Positions 35,211 through 45,153 are shown, counted from the stretch's first letter. The stretch is 54,514 bases of DNA from a bacterium (GCA_021789915.1 JAJYIV010000005.1:1-54514); one strand, 5' to 3'. Numbers and translations are program-made. The notes: generated by a model from the letters alone, not told the origin.

Positions 35211-36260
35211 TCACCTCCCAAGACCTGACCCCGTCTCCTGCCGGAAAAAATCCTTCCAGGCCTGCCAGAGCGCCCCGCGCGCGTCCGCCTCTTCCGGCGG
35301 CCAATCGCTGGCGCCGAGATCCAGCAGGACCGTCAGCGCGGCGCGCGTGAGCAAGGCGAAGCGGAACGCCGGGTCCGCGCGCGGATCGCGGCCGAACGCC
35401 GCGGCGCCGATGTCGGCCCACGCGTCGGCCCGCCGGCGGAGATCGTCGGCCGTCACGCGCGGGTCGCGGATGCCCATCGCGTCCGCCCACCACGGGAAGA
35501 CGACTTCGTAAAACGGCGGACGGTACGACCACGTCAGGTTGGCGAAGAGCACGTAGGCGTCCGACGCCGCATCGACTTTGACGTCGAGGCCGGAAAGATG
35601 GCCGTGCGTGAAGTGCGGCGGCGCGGCGTTCGGAGGAAGACGAGCGATCCATGCGTCGCGCAGACGGCTGGTCTCGCCGGCCGAGAGGCGCCGGTGCGGG
35701 CTGGCGTCCGCGATGGCGCGGAAGTGGGCGAAGGCGGCGAGCGCCTGCTCGCGCGCGCCGTCCGACGGCGGCGGGAACCAGGCGGCGATCGGCAGCGCGC
35801 CGCGCGCGAAGGCCGCCAGGAAATCCCGGTGCCGCGCGAGGTCGGCGCCGTCGGGGCGCCGCGCATGCCAGAGATCCGGCAGCGCCGTCAGGTCCTCGAA
35901 CAGCAGGAAGCCGTAACCGCGCGCCTCGCTCCACGGCTCGTCGCGCAGGATCCGCGGCAGCCGCACGCGCGGCGTGCGTATCTGCGGCGCCACCTGGCGG
36001 ATGATGAATCCTTCGTCGAAGCGCAGCGGGCGCAGCTGAAGCTTGAGCACGGCCGTCTTCCCTGCCGCGTCGGCGACGCGGACGATGCGGCTGCCGATCT
36101 TGCGCGGGTCGTAATAATACCCGGTGAAGACGGCATCCGGATCCGACGGCTTCCATCCGTACGCGTCTTCGATCTCGCGCCGCGCGCGGGCGACAAGATC
36201 CGCGGCGTCGTCCGCTGCCAGGGCGTTGTCCGTCAATCGGTTGCCGATCACGTCGGACAT
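35211..36260 (-). CDS. aminoglycoside phosphotransferase-like protein
   Basis: GKTAVLKLQLRPLRFDEGFIIRQVAPQIRTPRVRLPRIL...FTHGHLSGLDVKVDAASDAYVLFANLTWSYRPPFYEV. Confidence 0.55.
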   Translation of the reverse strand: MSDVIGNRLTDNALAADDAADLVARARREIEDAYGWKPSDPDAVFTGYYYDPRKIGSRIVRVADAAGKTAVLKLQLRPLRFDEGFIIRQVAPQIRTPRVRLPRILRDEPWSEARGYGFLLFEDLTALPDLWHARRPDGADLARHRDFLAAFARGALPIAAWFPPPSDGAREQALAAFAHFRAIADASPHRRLSAGETSRLRDAWIARLPPNAAPPHFTHGHLSGLDVKVDAASDAYVLFANLTWSYRPPFYEVVFPWWADAMGIRDPRVTADDLRRRADAWADIGAAAFGRDPRADPAFRFALLTRAALTVLLDLGASDWPPEEADARGALWQAWKDFFRQETGSGLGR

Positions 36261-36262
36261 AC

Positions 36263-37462
36263 TCAATGCGCCGGCCCGAAATTCCCCGGCGCGTAGACGT
36301 TGCGCGCGTTCCACAGCAGCCAGCCGGACGCGCCCGCGTCGCGCGCCGCGCGGATCTCCTCTTGCACCTGCGCAACGCCGTAGACGGCGCCCAGGTTGAA
36401 ATCCTGCAGCCACGGACGGAAATGCCCGCGCACCGACGAGGAGGACGCCGTGATCGAGCCCCGGTTGCAGGCGTCCAATGATCGCTTCACGACGTCGTAC
36501 GGATGGTCGGCGGGATTGGCGAACCCGTCGAAGCCGTCGGCGAAATGCGACGGATAGACCATGGGCGACAGAAAGGACGCGGAGGGCAGGACCGCGCGGA
36601 CCCGCTGGCCTATGCCCTGCCCGTCGTCCGCCCAGCACGTGATCCCGAAAATGTCGAAGGACGTCGGGATGCCCGCCGCGCGCAGACGGTCGCCGACGGC
36701 CTTGAAGAACGAGACCATGACGCCGTTGCGCGTCTGCGTCGCAGGCGAAAAGACGGGATAGACGGCGCCGGCGTCCGACGGGAAGCGCACGTAGTCGAAC
36801 TGCGCCTCGTCGAACCCGCGCGCGTAGGCCTCGCGCGCCAGCGCCTCGGCGTTGCGCACGGCGTCCGGCGCGGCCGGATCCAGCCACGCGTAGCCCGCCG
36901 CGTCACGCCAAAGGCCGCCGCCTTGCGCCCGCAGCGCCGCGGACGGATGCGCGGCGGCGTAGACGGCGTCGCGCATCACGACGATGCGCGCGATGCGGTA
37001 CAACCCGTCGCCGCCGAGCCGCCGCAGCAGGCCGTCGAGATCATGGATGGCCGGCGCCGGATCGGCCTGCGCCTCGAGCGCCGGGTTGCGCGGCGCGAAG
37101 GCGAGCGCGCCGTCATCCTCCTGCGCGTCGATGACGACGGCATTCAGCCCCGTCTTCTTCGCGAACGCCTCCAGCGCCGGCTCGCGCGCTCCGCCGGCCG
37201 ACGCCGCCGTCCAGAAGAACCCGCGCACTTCCGCGGGCAGCGGCACGCGCGCAGGCGGCGCGTAAGCGGGATCGGGCAGGCGCACCGATGACGTCGGGAG
37301 CGCGATGGGCGCGGGAGCATCCGCCCGCGCATCGGCGCGCGGCATCGAAGGGCCGCGCGTGAAGACGAAAAGCACGACGCCGGACGCCGCCCACGCGAAA
37401 ACCGCGGCCGCAACGACGGGCCGGCGGATTTCAGATCCCCGTTTGTCGGTCGGGGTGCCCAT
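36263..37462 (-). CDS. putative glycoside hydrolase (DUF4015-like)
   Basis: LPAEVRGFFWTAASAGG...NAVVIDAQEDDGALAF...AREAYARGFDEAQFDYVRFPSD...FDIFGITCWADDGQGIGQ. Confidence 0.82.
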   Translation of the reverse strand: MGTPTDKRGSEIRRPVVAAAVFAWAASGVVLFVFTRGPSMPRADARADAPAPIALPTSSVRLPDPAYAPPARVPLPAEVRGFFWTAASAGGAREPALEAFAKKTGLNAVVIDAQEDDGALAFAPRNPALEAQADPAPAIHDLDGLLRRLGGDGLYRIARIVVMRDAVYAAAHPSAALRAQGGGLWRDAAGYAWLDPAAPDAVRNAEALAREAYARGFDEAQFDYVRFPSDAGAVYPVFSPATQTRNGVMVSFFKAVGDRLRAAGIPTSFDIFGITCWADDGQGIGQRVRAVLPSASFLSPMVYPSHFADGFDGFANPADHPYDVVKRSLDACNRGSITASSSSVRGHFRPWLQDFNLGAVYGVAQVQEEIRAARDAGASGWLLWNARNVYAPGNFGPAH

Positions 37463-37472
37463 GGATGCGCGG

Positions 37473-38123
37473 TTACTTCGCGGGCTCGACCGTCACCTTG
37501 TTCATCTTGTCGCCGATGCTGATTTTGTCCACGACGTCCATCCCGCTCACCACATGGCCGAAAATGGTATAGGCCTTCGGTAGCGGATAATCCGCCAGCA
37601 TGATGAAGAACTGCGAGCCGTTCGTGTTGGGGCCGGCATTCGCCATGGCCACCGTGCCGCGCGCGTAGGTGTAGGAATCCTTCAATTCGTCCGGGAATTG
37701 GTAGCCGGGGCCGCCCGTGCCGTTGCCGTTGGGGTCGCCGCCCTGGATCACGAAGCCTTCCTCGCGCCGGTGGAAGGTGAGGCCGTCGTAAAATCCGTTG
37801 GACGCGAGATACACGAAGTTCGAGACCGCCATCGGCGCGGTGTCGGGATACAGCGCGATCACGATGTCGCCCTTGTCCGTCGAAATGCGGACTTCCTTAT
37901 GGTCGATCTGATCTTTCGGCAGGACGCCCGGGAACGTCCATTTTTTGGCGTGATCCGTGTTCATAGAAGATGCGGGGACAGACCCTTGCGATTGTCCCGC
38001 CGCGGGAGAAGGAGAGGAAGAAGCGGCGGGCGCGGGCGAAGACGGGGACGCGGCGCACCCGGCGCCCAGAAGCAGCAAAGCGCCGAGGGCGAGCGGAAAC
38101 GCGTACAAAGGCTTCAGCGTCAT
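37473..38123 (-). CDS. cyclophilin-type peptidyl-prolyl isomerase (lipoprotein)
   Basis: VRISTDKGDIVIALYPDTAPMAVSNFVYLASNGFYDGLTFHRREEGFVIQGGDPNGNGTGGPGYQF; lipobox-like LLLGAGC. Confidence 0.94.
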   Translation of the reverse strand: MTLKPLYAFPLALGALLLLGAGCAASPSSPAPAASSSPSPAAGQSQGSVPASSMNTDHAKKWTFPGVLPKDQIDHKEVRISTDKGDIVIALYPDTAPMAVSNFVYLASNGFYDGLTFHRREEGFVIQGGDPNGNGTGGPGYQFPDELKDSYTYARGTVAMANAGPNTNGSQFFIMLADYPLPKAYTIFGHVVSGMDVVDKISIGDKMNKVTVEPAK

Positions 38124-38132
38124 AGGGAGGGA

Positions 38133-38369
38133 TTATCGCGCCGCGGCGGCGGGCGCGGCTTGGCTTATCCGTTGGATCTGGAACTGCTGGGTCTGGATGA
38201 TGATCGAGGCCAGCACGACCAGGACGGACAGCACGCACACGATGGCCGCGAGCAGGCTGATCAAGTTCAAGGAACCGAACGGAACGGTGGAGCACGCGTA
38301 GCACGCGGGGGCGTCCGCGGGCGGAGCGGCTTTCGCTTGGGCGGCGCGGGGTGATTTCTTGATGGGCAT
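38133..38369 (-). CDS. small membrane protein
   Basis: One strong TM segment; good RBS aggagg. Confidence 0.6.
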   Translation of the reverse strand: MPIKKSPRAAQAKAAPPADAPACYACSTVPFGSLNLISLLAAIVCVLSVLVVLASIIIQTQQFQIQRISQAAPAAAAR

Positions 38370-38404
38370 ATCCTCCTATTAGGAATTCGCAAGACAAGTA
38401 TACG

Positions 38405-39157
38405 TCACGGCGAGGGATGCGCGGAAGCGACGGCCTCGCCGGGCGCGCAGCCGTCCCCCAGGCGCCAGCGCACGATGACGCGGTAGGAGATGCCGAAGGG
38501 CAGCGGCAGGTCGCGCGACGTGACGGTCGCGGATCGGCCGAGCTGAAACGCGCCGCCGCAGCCGCCCGCGTCCAACGGATCCGACAGCAGCACGGCATCT
38601 CCCTTCGCGTCGACCGCCGCATCGTACGCCTCATAGCCGACCGCGTCCGGCGGCGGCGCGGCCAAGAGACCGCTCAAGACGTCCCGCGCGCGCGCCGGGC
38701 GCGTGAACGACACGGCGGCGCCGACGCCCCACACGGACGCCGGCTGTCCGCCCACGGACGTGGACAGTGTCCATCCGTCCGCCGACGCGGCAGCCGGATA
38801 CGCCTGCCATGCGTCAAGGTCCGGCCGATAGCGATACAGCACGGGCGCTTCGCCAACGAGATCGGCCGGCACGGCGAAGGTCAGCTTGAACGGCGTCGGC
38901 GCCGACATCGGCAGCGCGGAGACCGCGTACGCCTTCTGCATGATCGCCGAGAAGGCCGACAGCGCGAAGCGCGTGATCGTCGGCGGCGGAGCGGACGGGC
39001 TCCAGACGCCGCTCACGCGCACGGCGCCGTCCGCGGAGGAGACCCGGCCCGACTCCGGCAACGGCAGCCACAACACCAAGCCCGTCCCGATCAGGGCGGC
39101 CAAGGCGACGAGAAGGGCGGACCACATCCGCCGGCGTTTCCTCCTGAAGCGCGGCAT
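38405..39157 (-). CDS. hypothetical membrane-anchored protein
   Basis: MPRFRRKRRRMWSALLVALAALIGTGLVLWLPLPE; no recognised domain. Confidence 0.6.
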   Translation of the reverse strand: MPRFRRKRRRMWSALLVALAALIGTGLVLWLPLPESGRVSSADGAVRVSGVWSPSAPPPTITRFALSAFSAIMQKAYAVSALPMSAPTPFKLTFAVPADLVGEAPVLYRYRPDLDAWQAYPAAASADGWTLSTSVGGQPASVWGVGAAVSFTRPARARDVLSGLLAAPPPDAVGYEAYDAAVDAKGDAVLLSDPLDAGGCGGAFQLGRSATVTSRDLPLPFGISYRVIVRWRLGDGCAPGEAVASAHPSP

Positions 39158-39202
39158 GGCCGCAGTGTACCGCTTTCTGAGAGGAGAGAGCAAAACGCCA
39201 GC

Positions 39203-39308
39203 GGAAATTCCAACTCTCAGGATCAAAGATTCAAATAATCGGGCATTTTCCCCTTCGATCGTTTCTTCCGCTCCTCCGTTTATTTTAATCTTTGATCTTG
39301 GAATTTCC
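39203..39308. repeat. AT-richer inverted repeat
   Basis: ggaaattccaa...gatcaaagatt ... aatctttgatcttggaatttcc. Confidence 0.7.
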
Positions 39309-39313
39309 TCCGT

Positions 39314-40363
39314 TTACGTCCCAAACGGCGCTTCCCACGGGAACTCGGCCCGCCCGAAATGGCCATACGCCGCCGTCGCGCGGTAGATCGGACGATCGAG
39401 CCGCCAGCGCTCGACGATCGCGTCGGGACGAAAATCGAAGTTCCGCCGCACCAGCTCGCCGAGGCGCACCGTCGTGCCGCGCGCCTTGTCCGCGGCGCCG
39501 AGCGCCTCGACGGAGATCGGCTCCGCGCGCCCGGCGGTGTACACAAGCGTGACGATGGCGGAGGATACCAGGCCCTGCTCCACCAGGAACCGCGCGGCGG
39601 CGCGCGCGGCGTCGGCGCCGGCGCGCTCGGCGGCGCGCGGATCCTTGCCGGACAGGGCGCGGTCGCAAAACGGCACGAGGCCGCCGTAGGCGTCCGCCCC
39701 GAGACGTTGCCCGTTCATGCCCGAGGCCGAATGGAAGCCCGCGTGCGTGAAGGCGCCGGCGGGGTTGACGTGGACGTGCATGTTTTCCGTCGAGCCGGCG
39801 ACGGGCGCGACCACGCGCTCGAGGATCGCGAGCCGGACGTCGTTCGGCGCCACCTCCGGCGCATGAGAGGCCAGTACCGTCACGGCGCGCATCGCGTCCT
39901 TCTCCATCGAGACCTGCACGCACCCGTCCGGCCGCAGCCAGGAAAAGGACGGATCAAAACGGCGCGCGTCGTCGAGCCGACGCGCCAGCGCGTGCGCGTA
40001 CGCGAGCGGACGCGGCAGCATCTCGCGCGTTTCGCGCGTCGCGTATCCGTTCACGACGACGGCGCCCGACGGGCCGGACAAGCCGCGGCGCTCCTCGGAA
40101 GGCTTGTCCACGTTCACGAACACTTCCAGCTCGTCCCCATACCCGATGTCCGCGTACACGGAACGGGCCAAGGCCGCCATGTCGAAATCCGCGGCCGAAT
40201 CCCATTCGCCGGCGATCACGAGCATGCCGTGCGAACCAAGCACGGAAAAGTTCGTGCGCGAAGACGGGTCGCGGCGCAGACACTCGTCCACCAGCGCATC
40301 GGCAATCTGGTCGCACATCTTGTCGGGATGGCCCGGGAGGCATGATTCGGCGGTTTTGCGCAT
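39314..40363 (-). CDS. divergent second S-adenosylmethionine synthetase-like protein
   Basis: GHPDKMCDQIADALVDECLRRDPSS...YGDELEVFVNVDKPSEERRGLSGPSGAVVVNGYATRETREMLPRPLAYAHAL...ALSGKDPRAAERAGADAARAAARFLV. Confidence 0.85.
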   Translation of the reverse strand: MRKTAESCLPGHPDKMCDQIADALVDECLRRDPSSRTNFSVLGSHGMLVIAGEWDSAADFDMAALARSVYADIGYGDELEVFVNVDKPSEERRGLSGPSGAVVVNGYATRETREMLPRPLAYAHALARRLDDARRFDPSFSWLRPDGCVQVSMEKDAMRAVTVLASHAPEVAPNDVRLAILERVVAPVAGSTENMHVHVNPAGAFTHAGFHSASGMNGQRLGADAYGGLVPFCDRALSGKDPRAAERAGADAARAAARFLVEQGLVSSAIVTLVYTAGRAEPISVEALGAADKARGTTVRLGELVRRNFDFRPDAIVERWRLDRPIYRATAAYGHFGRAEFPWEAPFGT

Positions 40364-40418
40364 AGGGGGACAGGAGCCGGTAGCTAGGGGGCTAGGGGCT
40401 AAGGAAGACGGTCGATAG

Positions 40419-40558
40419 AGATCTCTGTAAAAGTCCCCCTTGTGTCATCCTGAGCACCGCTCGGCGGGGCGAAGGATCACGAGATTCACAGATGCGTGAT
40501 CCCTCCCCCGACATCCGTCGGGGGAGGGATGACACAGAACGGACTTTTGCAGAGATCC
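40419..40558. mobile_element. MITE-like element, copy 2
   Basis: agatctctgtaaaagtcc ... ggacttttgcagagatcc with inner gtgtcatcctgagc...gggatgacac. Confidence 0.7.
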
Positions 40559-40773
40559 CAATACTCAACAGGCGGAAACGGTAGCAGAAGAACGGACGCA
40601 CTGACAAGAAAAAGGCGGCGCGGACCAGATCCACGCCGCCCGTCGGTTGTGTCGCGCGGAAGACTCTAGGGGACGTACACGCCGGCCTTTTTGAGCTCGC
40701 TCATGCGCTGTATCCAACGACGCGCCAAGAAACTTATCCACAGCCGTCTCGTTTTCCGCTGACGTTCGCGTAC

Positions 40774-40808
40774 TTGCGTTCGGTTTTTGTTCGGTCTATC
40801 ATGCGAAC
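40774..40808 (+). promoter_or_regulatory. lexA promoter with candidate autoregulatory palindrome
   Basis: TTGCGT-N17-TATCAT; tttttGTTCG-N10-CGAACagaaaa (arms 40789-40793 and 40804-40808). Confidence 0.55.
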
Positions 40809-40825
40809 AGAAAACGAAAACGCCT

Positions 40826-41446
40826 ATGGCTCCCTCACTCACCAAAAAACAAGCCGAGATGCTCGCGTTCATCCGCGCGCACATCGCCGAGCACGAGTAC
40901 GCGCCGAGCTACCGCGAGATCGCCGAGCACTTCGGCCTCTCGTCGCCGGCGACCGTGCACCAGCACGTGCGCTCGCTCATGGACAAAGGCATGCTCACCA
41001 GCGGCGAAGACGGCACGGCGCGTTCGCTCGAGGTCGTGGATCCGCAACCGCTTCCCTCGTTCGCCGTGATGCTCCCCTTGGCCGGGCTCATCACCGCCGG
41101 CCAGCCGATCGAAGCCGTCGAGGAGCGCGAGACGATGGCCGTGCCTACGCAGTTCGTCGTGGACGGCGCCAACTCGTACGTCCTGCGCGTCAAAGGCCAA
41201 TCGATGATCGAGGACGGGATTTTGAACGGCGATTTCGTCGTCGTCGAGCGCAATCCGTCGCCTAAAAACGGCGAGGTCGTCGTCGCGCTGCTCGACAATG
41301 CGTACGCCACGCTCAAACGGTTCTACCGCGAGCGCAACCGCATCCGCCTGCAGCCGGCCAACCACACGATGAATCCGATCTACGTAAAAGATTGCATCAT
41401 CCAAGGAGTCGTGAGAGCCGTGATCCGAAAATTCCAGCCCGTCTAA
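40826..41446 (+). CDS. lexA: LexA repressor
   Basis: LTKKQAEMLAFIRAHIAEHEYAPSYREIAEHFGLSSPATVHQHVRSLMDKGML...LPLAGLITAGQPIEAVEERE...LRVKGQSMIEDGILNGDFVVVER. Confidence 0.97.
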   Translation: MAPSLTKKQAEMLAFIRAHIAEHEYAPSYREIAEHFGLSSPATVHQHVRSLMDKGMLTSGEDGTARSLEVVDPQPLPSFAVMLPLAGLITAGQPIEAVEERETMAVPTQFVVDGANSYVLRVKGQSMIEDGILNGDFVVVERNPSPKNGEVVVALLDNAYATLKRFYRERNRIRLQPANHTMNPIYVKDCIIQGVVRAVIRKFQPV

Positions 41447-41794
41447 TTCGCCGCACAATTCCCTGCCCGCGATCCAAACGTTCGCGACGTCATGGTTGAT
41501 TCGTTTTGCTTAATTTCAAGAGGAGGGCCCCGCATTTGTTGAGCGCGGATGCGGGGCGCCTCCGACCAAATTATGAGACGAAGAAAGACGCCGCTCTTCG
41601 CACGAGACACCAGGTTTCCGTCCCGACGACGCGCCGTCCCGGCTCCTCCTGCGGGGACACGCGCGGATCGCGGATCAACGGAAACCTCATGCCTGGCGCG
41701 AAGAAATTCAAAACAAGCCGTCAGCCGTCAGTTGTCAGGAGAGAACACAAGCTGAAGGCTGAGGGCTAAAGGCTAAAAGCTAATCACTCCCCTT

Positions 41795-41962
41795 ATGACC
41801 GCCATCGCCCTGCGCTACCCGTCGCTTCCCCTCTCGTACCGTTCGCTGCAGCGCGTACCCGCTCACCGCGCGATGTCGTTCTGGCCCGCGCTCCGCGTGC
41901 GTTTCTCGCGCCGCCGGCTGCGCCGCGCCTATCGGCAGGCAGGCCGTGCCTTCGCCTGCTGA
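41795..41962 (+). CDS. small Arg-rich ORF (55 aa)
   Basis: MTAIALRYPSLPLSYRSLQRVPAHRAMSFWPALRVRFSRRRLRRAYRQAGRAFAC; no strong RBS. Confidence 0.25.
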   Translation: MTAIALRYPSLPLSYRSLQRVPAHRAMSFWPALRVRFSRRRLRRAYRQAGRAFAC

Positions 41963-41990
41963 CGACCATGCCGACGCCCATGTCACTGTT

Positions 41991-42539
41991 CTAATTCGGA
42001 AAGCGGCCGTCCAGCACGTGCGTCCCGGGTGTCGCCTCCGACGCCTTGTCCTGGCGCGTGACGATCACTTCGTGATACGTCGCATAATCCTTTCCCGGCC
42101 GGCCTTCCCAATCCAGCATGAAAGCGCCCGTGGCGTCCGTCGCCAGTTCGCCCAGAGGCACATAGTCGAACGGATACAGGCTGAACAGCCAGCCTTCATA
42201 CGACGTCTTCGCGCGGTCGATGGCCGGCAAGGTCGCATGGATCGTCAGATGGTAGAGGCCGTCCTTGAGATCGCGCTGCATCGTGCCGGATCCGCCGCCT
42301 TGCGGCTCCGCGTCCGTGAAGGCCGCGCTGGCGGGCGTGACGTCGAGAACGGGCGCGGCTGGAACGGCCGGGGGCGGCGCGGCGGACGGCGCCTCTTTCT
42401 GGCGCTTCGCATCGGCGGCGTGGCGGAAGAGATAGACGGCCGCGAGGAAGGCGCCGACCAAAAAAACGGCGCCAGCGATCGTGCGGATCGCCGAACGCGC
42501 GGAAGACGTCCTAGGCCGGTGCGGGGATCGGTATGCCAT
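41991..42539 (-). CDS. membrane-anchored hypothetical protein
   Basis: TM segment TIAGAVFLVGAFLAAVYLF plus Ig-like C-terminal region. Confidence 0.6.
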   Translation of the reverse strand: MAYRSPHRPRTSSARSAIRTIAGAVFLVGAFLAAVYLFRHAADAKRQKEAPSAAPPPAVPAAPVLDVTPASAAFTDAEPQGGGSGTMQRDLKDGLYHLTIHATLPAIDRAKTSYEGWLFSLYPFDYVPLGELATDATGAFMLDWEGRPGKDYATYHEVIVTRQDKASEATPGTHVLDGRFPN

Positions 42540-42541
42540 AG

Positions 42542-42699
42542 AGACCTCTGCAAAACTGCGTCTTTTCGTCTCATGGGCGTCCGCCGACCCCGCTCTCCCT
42601 ACGTTTCCTAGGGTTCGCGGGGCTCGGCAGCCCATTTCAGCCAGAGGCTGATCAGCCTTTGGCTGACAACGAAAATCCATCAGTTTTTCAGAGGTCTCC
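42542..42699. mobile_element. MITE-like element, copy 3 (different interior)
   Basis: agacctctgcaaaact ... agtttttcagaggtct; abuts the start codon of 41991-42539. Confidence 0.68.
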
Positions 42700-42703
42700 A
42701 TGG

Positions 42704-44812
42704 CTAATATTCTTCCACGCCGCGGAGAAACTCTCCGCCTCCATTGGGTTTCCCGCCTTTGGCGGATGGCGGCACGCGCTCGCCCAGCTCGTCGAAGACG
42801 ATGGTGATTTCGCCGTCATCGCGGCGCGTGGAGCGCGGATCGCGGATCGGATGCGGTGCATGGCGCAGGCGCACGTGCTCGACGGCATCCGCGGGGATCT
42901 CGAGCAGGAAAGGCGACGGCCGGTTGAGCGCCAACGTATCGTGGCCCGCGGCCAGCGGATAGGTCAGGAACAGGCGCTTGCGGGCGCGCGTGACGGCCAC
43001 GTAGAACAGCCGGCGCTCTTCTTCGATTTCGTCGCGGCTGCCCATCGCGCGCTGGTGCGGGAACTTCCCTTCCGCCAGATTGATGACGAACACGGCGTCC
43101 CATTCGAGCCCCTTGGCCTGGTGCACGGTGGACAGCACGACGCGGTCTTCCGCCTCCCCGTCGTCGGCCCCCGCGCGCGCGGCGCCGTACTCATCCGTCA
43201 GGGAGACTTCCGTCAGGAAGGACGGCAGATCGTCATAGCCCTCGGCGAACAACGCGAACTGTTCGAGATCGTCGAGCCGGTCGTCCGCGTCGGGATATTC
43301 GGCCTTGAGGTAGTCCCGATACGCTCCGGCGGCGACGAGGCGGATCATGTCCGCCGGCTGGGATTGGGCCAGAAGCTTCTCGAAAACGCCGGCGGCCTGG
43401 CGCCAGCCTTTGGCGGCGCGTCCCGTCAAGTCCAAATCCGCCTGCACGGCTTCCGCCAGCGCGGCAAAGGCGCGCGCCCGGAAGGCGATCCTGGCCGCCG
43501 TCACGGCGCCCACGCCCGGCTGCAGCGCGAGCACGCGCAGCCACGCCGCCTCGTCCTTCGGATTCGCGACCAGGCGCAGATGCGCCACGATGTCCTTCAC
43601 GTGCGCGCGTTCGAAGAATTTCATGCCGCCGCGGTACTCGTAGGGGATGTCGCGCTTCATCAGCTCGAATTCCAGCGCCTGCGAATGGAAGGCGGCGCGG
43701 AACAACACGGCCTGATCGGCCAAGGCGACGCCCTCGCCGCGCAGGGCAAGCATCTGCTCGGCGACGTACTGCGCTTCCTGCTGCGCGTTGGCGGCGGGCA
43801 CGACGCACGGCTTGTCGGCGGACGCGCGCACCGCTTTCAACTCTTTCTTGAACTGATGGCGGTTCTGCGCGATGACGGCGTTCGCGACGGACAGGATTTC
43901 CGGCGTGGAGCGGTAATTCGTCACCAGCCGGAACGTCTTGGCCTCGCCGTACGTCTCCGGGAAGCGCAGGATGTTGCGGATGTCGGCGGCGCGGAACGAG
44001 TAGATGCTCTGCGCGTCGTCGCCGACGACCAGCACGTTGCGGTGCGCCGACGAGAGCAGGCGCACGAGGTCGGCCTGAATGGCGTTCGTGTCCTGGTACT
44101 CGTCGGCGAGGACGTAGCGGAACTGACCCGCCAGCCGGTCGCGCACGTCGGGACGCTGCGCCAACAGGTCGCGCAGCAACAGGAGCAGGTCGTCGAAATC
44201 CACGGCGTCCGCCTCGCGCTTGCGCCGCTCGTACGACGCGTCGACGCGCTCGAGGACCGGCGCCAGGTCGAGGAAGCTCTCGTACGAGCGCTCGAGGACG
44301 TCGCGCAGCGGGAGCGCGGCGTTGCGGCGATAGCTGACGATGGCTTGGATGGTTCCGGCGGACGGAAAGCGCCGCGCCGTCGTGTCCACGTGCAAATCCT
44401 TGAGGCACAGGCCGATCAGATCCCGACTGTCTTCCTGGTCGAGAATAGTGAACGACGCCGTGCGCCCGACGTCGGCGGCGTAGCCGCGGAGGATGCGGTT
44501 GGCGACGGAGTGGAAGGTGCCGCCCCAAAGACCGGCGACCGAGGAACCCAAGAGCGCCTCCACGCGCGCGAGCATTTCACGCGCCGCCTTGTTGGTGAAC
44601 GTCAGCAGAAGGATTTCCTCCGGACGCACGCCCTGGTCCAGCAGATGCGCCACGCGATACGTGATCGTGCGCGTCTTGCCGCTGCCGGCCCCGGCCAGCA
44701 CGAGGCAGGCGCCATCCCCGTGGAGGACGACATCCAGCTGCTCGGCATTGAGCTCTTTTTCGTAGTCGATGCGGCGGCGGCCCGCGGGGGCGGAGAGGAC
44801 GAACTCGCGCAT
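42704..44812 (-). CDS. UvrD/PcrA-like SF1 DNA helicase
   Basis: LNAEQLDVVLHGDGACLVLAGAGSGKTRTITYRVAHLL...LLLTFTNKAAREML...YVLADEYQDTNAIQADL...VGDDAQSIYSFRAADIRN...LSTVHQAKGLEWDAVFVINLAEGKFPH. Confidence 0.96.
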   Translation of the reverse strand: MREFVLSAPAGRRRIDYEKELNAEQLDVVLHGDGACLVLAGAGSGKTRTITYRVAHLLDQGVRPEEILLLTFTNKAAREMLARVEALLGSSVAGLWGGTFHSVANRILRGYAADVGRTASFTILDQEDSRDLIGLCLKDLHVDTTARRFPSAGTIQAIVSYRRNAALPLRDVLERSYESFLDLAPVLERVDASYERRKREADAVDFDDLLLLLRDLLAQRPDVRDRLAGQFRYVLADEYQDTNAIQADLVRLLSSAHRNVLVVGDDAQSIYSFRAADIRNILRFPETYGEAKTFRLVTNYRSTPEILSVANAVIAQNRHQFKKELKAVRASADKPCVVPAANAQQEAQYVAEQMLALRGEGVALADQAVLFRAAFHSQALEFELMKRDIPYEYRGGMKFFERAHVKDIVAHLRLVANPKDEAAWLRVLALQPGVGAVTAARIAFRARAFAALAEAVQADLDLTGRAAKGWRQAAGVFEKLLAQSQPADMIRLVAAGAYRDYLKAEYPDADDRLDDLEQFALFAEGYDDLPSFLTEVSLTDEYGAARAGADDGEAEDRVVLSTVHQAKGLEWDAVFVINLAEGKFPHQRAMGSRDEIEEERRLFYVAVTRARKRLFLTYPLAAGHDTLALNRPSPFLLEIPADAVEHVRLRHAPHPIRDPRSTRRDDGEITIVFDELGERVPPSAKGGKPNGGGEFLRGVEEY

Positions 44813-44916
44813 AACGGCCTCACGATACCACGCGGGAAAAGAAGAAAGTAGCTCGTAGCAAGTAGCTTGTAGCTAGGGCGATGGAGCGCGTCTCTCGGCG
44901 CTCGGCGCGCGCTCCC

Positions 44917-44955
44917 TAAGCTCCTCAAGCTCCTTTAGCTCTTCAAGCTCTTAGC
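44917..44955. repeat. short tandem repeat (aagctcctc)n
   Basis: aagctcctcaagctcctttagctcttcaagctcttagc. Confidence 0.7.
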
Positions 44956-45101
44956 GGGGGCAAGCCCCCGCGCTACCTCGCCCTAGCTTCAAACAGGAAG
45001 TAGCTCGTGAGGAACGGCGGAAAGACGGTTAGATGCGTCCCTCGTCCTGACGGCTGATGGCTGTCGGCTAACGGCTGCACCCCCATGATTCGTACACAAA
45101 C

Positions 45102-45137
45102 AAAAAACGGCCGCGTCCCTTTCGGGAAACGGGCCGC
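45102..45137 (-). terminator. repeated terminator module, copy 1
   Basis: aaaaaacggccgcgtccctttcgggaaacgggccg. Confidence 0.8.
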
Positions 45138-45153
45138 ACGAGCGGTCGGGCGA

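Noticed and set aside
41506-41769. 87-aa plus ORF downstream of lexA
   Set aside because: Runs into the tandem-word repeat tract and has no RBS or protein-like composition.
42659-44851. 730-aa plus-strand ORF
   Set aside because: Antisense to the UvrD-like helicase; shadow ORF.
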